Source of the DNA: Punica granatum
Taxonomy: Eukaryota > Streptophyta > Magnoliopsida > Myrtales > Lythraceae
Direction of reading: 5' to 3'
NCBI RefSeq assembly: GCF_007655135.1
Contig: NC_045134.1
Span: forward strand, 18,128,568 to 18,192,567
Length of the DNA: 64,000 nt
The number at the start of each line of letters is the position of its first letter. Positions within the stretch are counted from its first letter, which is position 1. This document shows positions 12,495 to 23,452 of the stretch, piece by piece. Under the pieces are notes generated by a model that worked only from the letters and a program-made list of their open reading frames with translations, made no database searches and was not told where the DNA came from. Made by a program: the position numbers and the translations under genes.

Positions 12495-14145
12495 TATGTA
12501 GACATGTCAGGATGGAAACAATTCATTCTTTGTCATTGCATATGCAGTAGTAGAAGTGGAGTGCACAAAAAGCTAATAATAGTTTCTTTAGAACCTCATA
12601 GAAGATGTGGGAGATCCAATACAGAAGAAATACACTTTCATCTCTGACATGTAAAATGTGAATTCAATGATACACTATGTGACACATTAAGTAGTCGTTG
12701 TGTATTAGATTATTGTATCAAAGATTAGATCATTTAAAATAGTCATGAAATAAATGTTTTTGAACATTGTATGGGTTGGAGTCTGTGATAGTGCACTCCA
12801 CAAATTTTGCAGAAGAAATATCCAGACAAACCTGAGCAAGAACTATAAGTTTAATGGTGGCGAATTGAGGAGAGCATTATGGAATTGTGTCAAAGCAATA
12901 ACTCCATAAAGGTTCAAGCTGTGCATGAATGCTGTTGGAATGATCAATCCAACAGCTGCACAATATCTAAGAAAAATTGATGCAAACAGATGGACAAGGC
13001 AACTTTTGATACTGACTGTAAAAATGATGTACTAACAAGCAATATGTGTGAGCAGTTCAAAAAAGAACTGTTGAAAGTCAGAGGTAAACCTATACTCAAT
13101 TTGGTTTAAGGGAGTATATGACAAGGAAGAAGATAAGATGCCAGACTTTATTGGCCAGATACAATGGATTTCTTTGCCCCAAAATTCAGGCAAGGTTGGA
13201 GAAACACAAGAAGAAATCTAATGGTTGGGTTCCATTGTGGTCAGGGGATTGTGGTCAGGGGATTCTGACATGGCACAGTTTGAGGTAATATGCCCACGTG
13301 TGTGATTGATATGATGGAGCAAACTTGTCCTTATCGAGTGTGGGACTTGACTGGCATACCATGCAAGCATGTCATTGCTGCCATTTTGTACAACAGCCAG
13401 AGGGCATAAGAGTTTGTCAATCTTCTCTTGAGGAAATACACGATACAAAAAGCTTATGATCCCTTCATACATCCTACCACTGGCTAAGATTACTGAGAGA
13501 GGACTCCTCACGATCCTATCCTTCCTCTAAAGATTAAGAAACAACATGGAAGACCTAAGAAGCAGCGAAAAAAGGCTTTAGAGGATAAGGCTAACCCTTA
13601 CAAGTTAAAGAGAAAGTTGAATGATCCAAGGTGTGGCAGGTGAGAAGAAATGGGGCACATCAAGAGAAGATGCAGTGGAAAACCAGCATCTAAGGGGAAA
13701 AAAGACATAATGCATGGTTCTTTTACTTTAAGTGGTGCTTCCAGTGGTTTTGGGTCAAGTGAAATAGATAATGTGAATGTTCGAGTGGGAAGGAATGAGA
13801 GTATGGAAGTTACACTGGAACAAATGAAATATCACAAAAATCTGCTCCACCCCAACCATCTCAGTATCACCCATATGCAGCATTGCCATTACAGTTACTT
13901 TTGCTTTCATTTGTACATTCGAATTTTTCTAAATGTTGCTAACTAAATGGACTCTCTTTAATATCATGTATAGGCTCTTCAAATGGGCACATTTGCTGAC
14001 GGGTCCTTTTTCCAACCAATGACAGCCCCTCTAGTGAGGCCTCCTTACACTCCGGTCATAACACACACCATGCAAGCTGCAAGTTCGAGAACTACTGCTG
14101 GGTTTACAACATATTTTCGCCCTATGGGACCTCCTCTTAAGTGAA
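12495..14145 (+). pseudogene. MURA-like Mutator transposase remnant, right arm
   Basis: Inverted, more decayed counterpart of the left-arm transposase. The order is the same on the plus strand: the GDPIQKKYTFIS-like region near 12610-12655, the segment before the SWIM finger near 13130-13250, the SWIM region near 13310-13400, and the zinc-knuckle tail GHIKRRCSGKPASKGKKD from about 13652. Several frameshifts and stops interrupt it, and an in-frame TGA stands where the second cysteine of the zinc knuckle should be (near 13642). A short duplicated patch (GTGGTCAGGGGATT repeated near 13236-13264) adds a further disruption. Not functional. Confidence 0.8.
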
Positions 14146-14929
14146 CTGAAGATCAAATAAGCTGATCTACCACATTTTAGGAATAATCATTGGAAACAAA
14201 ATTTGGTTTAGTTATATTTGTTCCAACATGAGAGCATATTAGCACCATTTTGGGTTGGTTGATCTTAGTTTGGTAACATCATTTTGGGTTGGTTAATGTC
14301 TTTTAGGAAACACTGCATGTTGAATACATGTTAGATGGCCAAAGATATTGCCTCTATCTATCTCTTTGTGTAGCTACTTAGGCAAAGTAACATGTACGCT
14401 CTCTTATAAACATTTGTCTATTTATTAATATATTCATTTTGATAATTCCATTTTATTTTGGTTAGTATTTTCATTCAATTAACTTCATGCTTCAATCCAC
14501 CTGTAACAAATTTATCCTCTAGTAGCCCAAGATGGCCTTGTTCAGTAGGGGAAATGAGGAAGGAAGGCGGGAGTTCAATTTGTTAAAAAATAACACAATG
14601 ACTAAATGGATGTAGCAAGATGACCAAATTGATGTAACAATTTTCAGCATTTAACACCGTCACCATTCATACTTAATGGCATGATGCCTAAGGACCTTAT
14701 TGATGTGACAGGGAACCAAACTGATGGTTGATTGGGACCTGATCGATGCACCTATACCACATAACCGCCTAATTGATGCAATCGTCGCACTACCCAATGT
14801 CCATGCACCAGTAAGGGACTAAATTGATTTAACGATGACCAAATTGATGTAGCAGCTCAAAACTCGAGAACCAAATTGATGTAAACCTCGAAAGTCAGGG
14901 ACGAAATTGCTTATTTACTCATTGATATA

Positions 14930-15320
14930 TTGGTAATATGAAAAGATCATAGAATAATTGATCGACATAAGTTGCACTCCTAACTTATACAGTGCATACT
15001 CTGAGTTGATGCTTGAGACATCATCAAGGGCAAATCCCGAAGTTCATCTCATGGAAAAGTCCTGCCAAATGCTTCGCATCCATTCAGTAGCGTGGTCCTT
15101 CATTGCTTTCTATCAAGACCTCTTTCAGCATACATAACTAGAGAATTCTTATCAATTAGTATAAGCCTTTTAGGATAACTGAAAAATATAATAAAAAAAG
15201 GTTCCAAAAACATGAGGTTGAGCATTCCTGACATGACAACTGAGTGATTCTGAATGTCAATAACTTTTATATGGCCTTACAAGCACCAGGGATAAAAATG
15301 CAATGGATCCTAATGCTAAT
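14930..15320. repeat. Right half of locus A (local duplication)
   Basis: Matches about 15530-15900 in direct orientation: shared landmarks include GCTTGAGACATCATCAAG, ACATACATAA, GAGCATTCCTGACATGACAA and CAATAACTTTTATATGG, in the same order and at nearly the same spacing. It is the continuation of 8770-8930 beyond the MULE. Confidence 0.75.
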
Positions 15321-15339
15321 GAAAATGGCTAAAGCTTCA

Positions 15340-15900
15340 CACCAGAAAATGGCTTGTGAATATGCTTAGTAATCTCAAACTTAGTTTCCGTTATGCTTAG
15401 CAATCTTGAACTTTGTTTTTCTCTATGCTTAGGAATCTCAAACTTAGTTTTCGTTGCACAAGAAACAGCTAAAACTGTCCAAGATAGGAACTGGCATGAA
15501 ATCTCTAGCGTTCATCAATTGATATCTCAGCATTTTCAAAAGATCATGCAGCAATTGATCAATATATGATGCATTTGGAACTTATACCGGCATACTATGA
15601 ATTGAGGCTTGAGACATCATCAAGAGCAAAGTGATTCCCAAGGTGCATCTCACAAATAGTCTTGCTAAATGCCTCGCTTCTGTCAACACCTCTTTCAACA
15701 TACATAAATAGGGAATTTCTTATCAATTGGTATCATCCTTTTTAGGGTGATTATAAAAGATTAAAAAAGAAAGTTACAAAAAAATGGGACTGAGCATTCC
15801 TGACATGACAATTGAGAATCTCAATAACTTTTATATGGACCGACAAGCACTAGAGATGCAAATGCAATGGATCCCATTCCTAAAGTATGGGGTTTTGCGA
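15340..15900. repeat. Locus B, uninterrupted counterpart without the MULE
   Basis: Direct copy of 8770-8930 joined to 14930-15320. The join falls at TTCATCAATTGATAT followed by AAAAGATCAT about 20 nt later, exactly where the MULE begins and ends in locus A. It therefore serves as an empty-site reference for the insertion. Confidence 0.7.
15361..15454. repeat. Three tandem ~31-bp units
   Basis: Three successive units begin TATGCTTAG(T/C/G)AATCT and run through AACTTAGTTT or a variant, at about 15361, 15392 and 15424. The paralogous stretch near 8790-8853 has only two such units. Confidence 0.8.
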
Positions 15901-16707
15901 AAACCATCAAATATTATTTGGTAATAGAAACATTATGACTGGTGCAAATCTTTACATACATTTGAAAGACTGTTGTACCTCACTTCAGGAATAGTAGTTC
16001 TCGAATAATCTAACTCCCAAAGTGAATAAAGAATAATTTGCTAGCGACTTATAACCATTCAATAGGTCCCCAAGAAATCTCAAAGTCATTATCTTGATTC
16101 GTGTCTTTAGCAGTGAGAAGTATGACATAATTTCACTTGTAATTTATCAATCAATCAGAACTGAACAATTTATAACTTCATAATCACAATTGCACACTAA
16201 CCTTAGGTCGAATAAGAACCCATAGTAAGCCGTCTTCCCTTTCGAAGAAAATGAACCGGATAGTCATCAACATCATAATAGTCCAAGACTTTGATATAAT
16301 ATTCAGCATATATTGAAGAAATCGGATGTCTTGCATGAAGCGATATGATTTCGAGTAGAAAACGGGAGCTACCATAAATGAGGGGCTAACATGGGTGGTT
16401 GGCTGGGTGAGACGAGACGATCTGTTGTTTGCAAGTGTGAGTGGTAGTAACCAAACCGTCAGAGATGTTCGCAGAACACTTTGTAGGCATCCACTAGGCC
16501 AAAATGGGAAGTGAATGAACGTACAAGGGAAGTCCAAGGGAAGAGGGCCATGGAAACGGAGGAAGGATGTAATTACTGCCATGGGCCAAGCAAGGATTGG
16601 AGACTCGTTGAAAGCCCATCCACTGGGGAGATGCCGCAGTAGGCGGTTGTCAGAGGAGAAGCGAGCCTAAAGGGGCGGCAAGAGACACAATGGGTGGAAG
16701 CCACATT

Positions 16708-16730
16708 GGGGGGGGGGGGGGGGGGGGGGG
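16708..16730. repeat. Poly-G run (23 nt)
   Basis: Uninterrupted G homopolymer; such tracts are prone to length error in assemblies and can form G-quadruplex structure. Confidence 0.95.
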
Positions 16731-17654
16731 TGGGTGGGGGGAGTGGGATAGTGAGAGACGAGGCATGAAATCGGGCAAGACAAGGAGTCGTAAGTAGAAG
16801 GAGAAGAAGATGGAGGAATGCAGGCGAGAGAAGCGAACGGCAGCAAGCAAACGACAATGTTTTCATTGAGGGTAGGGGCATTTATGAAATTATGATATGG
16901 GATTAACCCCACACTTTTTATTGTAGGTTTGAAATAGGAATTAAGAAATCATCTTTACAAACTTAAAATTGAGTTTTGAGACTTGAATAATTGTATAATA
17001 GTTATTATAAACTTTTTTTATTACAAGGGAGGCACGTGCACTTAATATAATGAAATAAAAACCCTAAATAGTTAATAAAAAGAGCACGGTTATTATAAAC
17101 TTTCCGGTTAAAGGAAAGATAATTTATTTAATTAAAAAGGAAAAATAGTTATGGCAAACTTTTCTATATCCAATTAAAGAGAGAAGAGAATTAAAAATCA
17201 CTAAAAGTAGTTCTCAAATTGCTTTGAATTTGAGAAATCACAAAATTCAACTTTTCCTTAAAAAGTGCTCTTTCATTTAGGTAAGTAAACACATAATTTA
17301 TAGTTTTCCATATTTTAATGAAAATTTTCTCGAAGTAAATTGGTCCTTGATTTCTTCAATACAATACAAACAACGTGGAACTTGAATAAATATATGATAA
17401 ATTGAACATAAAGAAAAATGTAGTATAATTTATATAACAACAGTGATCAAAAGTTATTTGAATGAGGAGATGACGGTCCTATATTTTTGAATAAGTAGCG
17501 ATTTCACGACGTTGTTCTTTAGTTTTTATATATTATAGTTAATACTTGATGATACAAAATACACGAAAACATTGAGAATAATTTCAGTACTTAATTTTCT
17601 AAAAATCGCATGTAAGCATGTAAAAGTGTGTCCTGTATTAATTCCACCAAAAAG

Positions 17655-17658
<4 letters not shown>

Positions 17659-17687
<29 letters not shown>
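17659..17687. repeat. (TA)n microsatellite
   Basis: Uninterrupted TA dinucleotide run. Confidence 0.95.
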
Positions 17688-17690
<3 letters not shown>

Positions 17691-20600
17691 AAATTACACA
17701 TAGCCAATTTATGAATCCAAAGGAAGAAATATATTACACCTGCTACTATATACATATGCAACATATACATTCACCATAACCTTACAATTGCAATTTCACC
17801 CGCCCTAAGGGAAGGCTCTATATAGATCCAACGTCCCCGAGATGGCTAGTGGGAGCAGTTCCCCTCGGGGCCGGAGAATTTCCCCCTTGCTATAAAATGC
17901 TAAAAAAGAAAGTTTCAATAATTGTGAGAGATAGTCTTGTTGATAAATGCCGAAGAGAATTTTTCCCTGCACGAATTCCTCCTCCAACGACACGACATGT
18001 ATAATATTCGTATTGTCTTGTAGCATCCATGGATTAATCGTGGAAAGGGATGGCGTAAAAGTCGCATAGAGAAGTACCAAAATCAAGAAATCTCTTCTTC
18101 GGGTTGTGCAGACACTGAAGAGATAAAGTCTGCATATTTTTTTATTATCTTAAATCGGTCTTTTCTAATTTTCTTTCTTTTTTTTTTCCTTCGGCAAATC
18201 GGTCTTTTGCAGCTGAAGCATCAATGACGGAAAGGTTTAGGGTGCAATTAGTTATACCATACAATCAAAATAAATTACTCAAATTTATAGTAAGGTACAT
18301 AAATTTCTAATAAATTACTAACACGGGAAGGAAATTGCTAACAAAAAAAAAGATGAGTTACACAGATCTTAAGATATTATACACACGTTTTAAAATAAAT
18401 TACACACATTTCGAAAATTTTTTACTTTATCTTTTAATAAATTTCTTAACTTTTTATTCACATGTTTGGTAAATTACTTGATGGTATGATCAACTAATTT
18501 TATTGATTGCACCCTAGAATTGCCCGTAAATGACCGTCCTATTACAATACCTTCAATCACACGAAGATAATGCTAGATGAGCCATTAAATGCGCCTAGAA
18601 ACTGAGACAATGGCACTTTCTTTTTGTTTTTTTTTTTGGATAATTAACAACGGCACTTTCAAGTTCAAGAAATGAAATCAATAATGGATTGAAGTCCATC
18701 AGAGCTTAACTACCTACCATGCATAAAGCTCCAAAGATTTGACTTGATTCAAGATTGATTTTTGTTGAATCCAGTAAGAAATCTCCCCCAACCACTCTTG
18801 TGAACAATGCATGCTGGCTCTCCCTATCTCTGAAAAACTTCAATAGGGATTCTTCAATATTTCAGAAAATAAAGATCAACGAATAATGTAACATATTTTA
18901 TTAATAGTGCGAGGGCTGAAATCTACCCGTCCATAGACGACAATGATAGAGGGGAGGGCTTCTCAGAGGTACTTCATTCGCTGCTTCCCGACACCGTACG
19001 TGCAATTGATGGAAACTGAGGAAAGAGATAGGAAAAGAGTTAGCTATTGATGGGGAGAATAATAAAAAGCCGATATCTAGAAGATCCCAATAAGTAAATG
19101 TCATGCATGTACTCAGGCAGATCATCATCATCTAGAAAATCCCGATAATGAGTAAATGTAATGCACCCACGGAGACAGATCATTGATAGCATAATCAAGA
19201 ATAAAAATTAAAATAAATATCGTTTGGTAATACAAAATTAATTGGCCTATATGTATTGTTTTTGGTCGTTTCTTTAATTATTTTTATTTGATGTCATTAA
19301 TTTTTCCTTTGGTATTAAGTATCTGATGCATGTCCAGGGAACGTGAATGGACGTTGTACCACGAGTTAAGGAAATAACTGAAATGTGAGCTCTTATCGAA
19401 TGAAGGAGATCTCTCATTTCACTAAGAGCTGAGAGTTCTCAAATAGAGCTATCACGATTTTGCTCTTCTTTCGCTTTTATATATTATATATAAAATATAT
19501 ATATATATATATATATTAGAATTGATAAGCTAGGCTTGAATTAATTAATTGATTGTTTAAAGTATTGGCCGAATGTAATTTGCACGATTGAAGTGTCAAT
19601 TTGAGTATTAATTGGTCAGTTGAAGTTCAAACTGGTTAATCACGTAATCAAATTCGACCTTAATTACATGGGATTCGGGTCTCTAATAAACCCACGTAGA
19701 GGAGTCTTAGGATTAATTGAAAAAAAACAATTTTGGCCTCAAGCGAAATATGAATTATTCTAGTCTTTGGGGATTAATGTGGTTAATGATATTAACTTGG
19801 CCCTAATTAAATTGGAAAAAAAAACCCACATAAAGATAGAAATGAATAAAACTTGCTAGAATTAGGAAAATAACTTAAAAGAATTTTTCTAAACTAGGGG
19901 CCTTAGGCCCATTTCAGATTTTCGGGCCTAAGGCCCAATTTTGGTCTAGGATCCGCTTGGCCCAATTTACACTTCATGTGATATGTATGATGGGATGAAT
20001 GTGGAATGGATGTATGATCATGTTGTACATGTGGATAGACGTAAATGCTAATGTACCCGTGTATATATGTATATATACAGTGTAAGACCCTTTGACTTTC
20101 AGTAAATGACCAGGGAAGGTATCGAGTTTGAGCAATGCCTTGGCTTGCGAGCCATGGAGTTGTAATAGGGCCCATGATAAGTCCCTAAGTCCCTATAAAG
20201 GTTAGTATCATGTCCCGATTAAAGATTTAGGTGGTTTACTGATCAACTATAAGGAAAAGACGAATCTAAATCCTATAGATGCTATAAAAGCTACCATTGG
20301 TACGGGTAACTCTGCTACTTCATTGCGCTAACATTGTGCCTCAATTACTAATCCTGATAGACCTATTACAGGATGTGCTCATACGCTATAGCTCTCATCA
20401 TCCCTGAGGGAGAGACATCAACCTCCCTCCCAATTGATGATGACCAATTGTTTTTCATTGAGCTCTTCCCTCACATGAAGCACCCACATATTACTTTTGC
20501 AATGGCCATAACATATGAGTTCGGAGTCGTAATCATTCGTTTGTTGAGAAATGGCTTTCTCCTCAAAGGAGGTTCCATCAAGGGGGAGCACTATATAGCC

Positions 20601-20814
20601 TGTGCATATTTGAGACATGGAGATTTAATCTTCTTGGCATGGTGAGGTGAGGATAAGAAGGCATGGGAAAGGGGCGAATAGATCCCTTAATCGCCTTTTA
20701 CATCTACAACACATGAGACCTATCTACCCCATGGAAACTGCTGTGGTGGAGAAAGGCATTATAGGCATAGTTTTTAAAATCGAACCGGACGTCGAATTGG
20801 TCAAGACTTAGAAG

Positions 20815-20913
20815 TATTGTGTGCTCAAGGGCAGGACCCGCGACATGGTGATGTTCAGCCTCTTATCCACTGAACAACTCCAACAACTGTTGCATTGCCA
20901 TTGTGTATTGTAA
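20815..20913 (+). pseudogene. 3' fragment of GNAT acetyltransferase gene
   Basis: Corresponds to the last ~33 codons of the intact GNAT gene at 42498-43112, from within the KNCVLKGRTRD region to the stop at 20911-20913, with Asn-to-Tyr and Trp-to-Cys changes. No upstream coding sequence is present: the homology stops abruptly at 20814, marking the left edge of duplication unit 1. Not functional. Confidence 0.9.
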
Positions 20914-21919
20914 ACGACATACATATAGATGTATATATATTTGTCATTTCCATATCCTTCAATGAATGATAAGATAAAGTCAAGATCACATGTCTGACGT
21001 GCCATAAACTTTTACAAGGAGAGCGATATGACCGGTCGACCTCGGATTTTTCCCGAGTTTCTCCAGTCTTTCGCGATATGTAAAGTGTAGCTGTGTCAGT
21101 AAAATTATATGTGCCTCAGTCTCCCAGTTCTGGTCTTAAGGGGAATGGTTCATTAAGTACTGGCCAGACAACATTGACAATATGTAATTGCTTGAAGATT
21201 ACACTATCCTACAGTTACTCGAGAACAATAAGAATATTATTCTGCATCTCAGAAATACTGAAAGTTTTCGATGTGTTGTCTTGCTACATCCTGAATGGTT
21301 GAAGATTCAGTGCCTGGCAAACATTTACAGAAGGTTGAGTAATGCTCTCAATCTTTGATTCAAGCTCTCCCCAGGAAGCTTTATCATGATTATGGTCTTA
21401 ATACTGTAAAAACCTGTTGGAATCTCAGCATGATAGGGATGGGTTGGGTTGAGATGAGTTTGAGGCAAAGTTTGATTCTTTCAACTAACAAAATGATTTC
21501 TGATCCTGTCTGAAGGGGGCTTTTATTTCTTTATCTTGTCCATCTTTGACCAATGATTTTTTCTGTTCAGGCGTACGGTTGGTGATCTGTACTCCCTGAT
21601 ATGTATGATAATGAGAAGGTGCGTCTTTATATAGGCATTTACATTATTTCTGTGTTATTTCTGCCTCAGTTGCTGTCAAACCTCTTGTGGAGAACTCATG
21701 TTGCATATTATGTATTCAGACAACCATAGATAAAATTTTATTAAGCAATGGGAAGAGAAGAGATTCTCTTCAGCAATACAATTCGGTGTATGTATCAGCC
21801 CTCGAGGGGCTAACCAAAAATTGTACGAAATCAACAACTCTCTTGAAAAGGTTCAAAACTCAAGCTAACTATAAATAAAGAATGCATAAACATATCTGTT
21901 GGTGTGCAAAAGTGCAATT

Positions 21920-22767
21920 TTAGTAGGTCGACCAGGTGGAGCCATATGAAGCAGCAAAGAGCAGGACGAAGAAGAGTGGAGCAGAGAGCCTCATGGATGT
22001 TCTGTCTGACGAGCCGTCTCCTTCTGTGGATGGAACAGTATTCGATCCAGTTCCTATACATAGAAACACTGACATTAGTGACAGAAGATATATGGTTTCT
22101 CTATTAAGATTCTTAATTTCACCCGGGATAGTAAAAGATTGCTCTGAGTTTTGAGTAGTAGTAAAGGGTGTGAACAGTTAGAACAGTATGCTCTGTACCT
22201 GAAGGAACTGTGGGAGGAGTTCGAGTAGGAGAACCGGCAGGAGAAGCAGCTGCTCGTCCAAAGACACGACTTTAGTCAGAAAGCAGGAAAAAGGACGAGG
22301 AATAAATACTTCATGATATAAAATGCTATATGATAAATTACACTCTAAGTCTAAGCATCACGAGGCAGAATGGCAGGAAGTGACCTATTGGGAAAGCTAA
22401 TTTGAACTTCCACCTTTCAGTCAATTCACTCACCATTGCAGAGGCTGACAGATGGGGTCTGAACGTTGCAGGCGCCAGGAAGGGCCATGGCCTGGGTCTG
22501 ATTAATGGTGATGCCAAGGGAGGAGGCGCCCCCATTGAGGACCTGGCAGAGGCACTGGGGCTGTGACCGGATGACGCTGGCGAGCTGTGAGCAGCAGTTG
22601 GAGGACGGGGTGGACGAGTTTCCACTGATGTAGTTGAGGCACAGGGACATGCTGATGAGCACGTTGGTACAGTCCAGGCTCGACTGCGCCGCCGCACCGG
22701 CCCAGAGGGTTGCTGCTGCCACAACCAGGACAGCAACGAGGCCTATCTTCATTCTCCTTCTGGCCAT
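21920..22767 (-). CDS. GPI-anchored non-specific lipid-transfer protein (LTPG-type)
   Basis: Secreted, cell-surface lipid-binding protein of the 8-cysteine family (family knowledge). The start ATG is at 22767; a longer in-frame extension to 22848 is less likely because it would bury the signal peptide. Exons: 22767-22434, 22252-22199, 22053-21920, giving 173 residues. Residues 1-27 are a signal peptide (hydrophobic core GLVAVLVVAAATLWAG). The eight cysteines C33, C43, C58-C59, C72-x-C74, C100, C110 fit the LTP pattern. Exon 2 is Pro/Ser/Thr-rich. Exon 3 ends with a hydrophobic tail (LSAPLFFVLLFAASYG) expected of a GPI-attachment signal. The exon 2 acceptor is a GAG/CAG tandem: splicing after either keeps the frame and differs by one residue. 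The duplicate at 44123-44969 is frameshifted, so this is the working copy. Confidence 0.88.
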
Positions 22768-23452
22768 TTCAGGGGGTTTAGTGTTGTCAGTTTGCTTAAC
22801 TGACAAGGAATGAAGTATTTGGATTCGGAGTTGTTTGTTTTCCTGCAACCGTGGAGCGTGGGGAGGAAGACCGGGGAGTTTGGGCTCTTAAGTAGCCGAG
22901 ACGGTGGAAGAAAAGACAAGGTAATATTCTATGGGCGATCAAACATCGTTTTTGCCGGTGAGCTACCTTTGCACACCTATTTATCTAATTATTGAATCTG
23001 TTTAAAGTGAAAGAGGATTTGCTTTGTGGTTCATTGGACTGTTTCAAAAGAGGAGACTTTTTGTGGAGCCTGCAGTGGGACGCAAAGAAGCAAACAACAG
23101 TGTTCAATTGGACGTGTCCGTGTCTCTCTTCGGAGCTTTCCATGTTGCCGTTCTTTTCCCTTTTTCTTTCTGTGGTTTAGTTCGGCGAACGAATAAAATT
23201 GAGTTCTTGTGGAAGGAAATTTGGCTGGAGAATCAGATTCAAATGGGTACTTTTCATTATAACGATCATGATGTCTTGGACTTAGTATAGTCGAGTTCGA
23301 ATATTTCTGGACAACCATGAAAAGTAAATCCTGTTTACGTGCTTGAGGCTGGATTTTTCCAACCTCAGCAAATACATTTCTAATGATAGAATTAGTTGGA
23401 CACATTCCAATATTTTATGGGGCGTAAGTCATCAATTTGAAATGAATTTATT

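Larger units (their letters stand above)
8932..14920. mobile_element. Composite Mutator-like element (MULE) with palindromic core
   Basis: The element is bounded on the left by ATTGATATT (8923-8931) and on the right by ATTGATATA (14921-14929), a probable 8-9 bp target duplication. Both ends are rich in the motif TACATCAATTTRGTCC. From 9777 to 14920 it is a large imperfect palindrome: about 9777-12175 is the inverted counterpart of about 12495-14920. The palindrome ends share GAGTAAATA-GCAATTTCG (9777 onward, and complement of 14920 backward). Each arm holds a broken MURA-like transposase gene, divergent from a common centre near 12.45 kb. The left segment 8932-9776 is an extra terminal-like block that resembles the right end but lacks its outermost ~35 bp. 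Mutator family by transposase motifs, SWIM finger and target-duplication length. Confidence 0.75.
15901..20813. other. Intergenic DNA without recognisable genes
   Basis: AT-rich sequence with simple repeats. The proline-rich frames on the minus strand at 16573-16912 are created by the G-run at 16708-16730. A reverse-strand frame reading YYDVDDYPVHFLRKG (near 16230-16290) looks coding-like but could not be extended into a gene. An open frame at 20373-20645 (+, 90 residues) has no motif I recognise and no supporting splice structure. Microsatellites occur at 17659-17687 and 19485-19516. Confidence 0.55.

Noticed and set aside
16573..16912. Proline-rich minus-strand frames resembling a secreted protein
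   Set aside because: The proline tract is a 23-nt G-run; there is no splice structure, and three overlapping frames look equally plausible, which is typical of low-complexity sequence.
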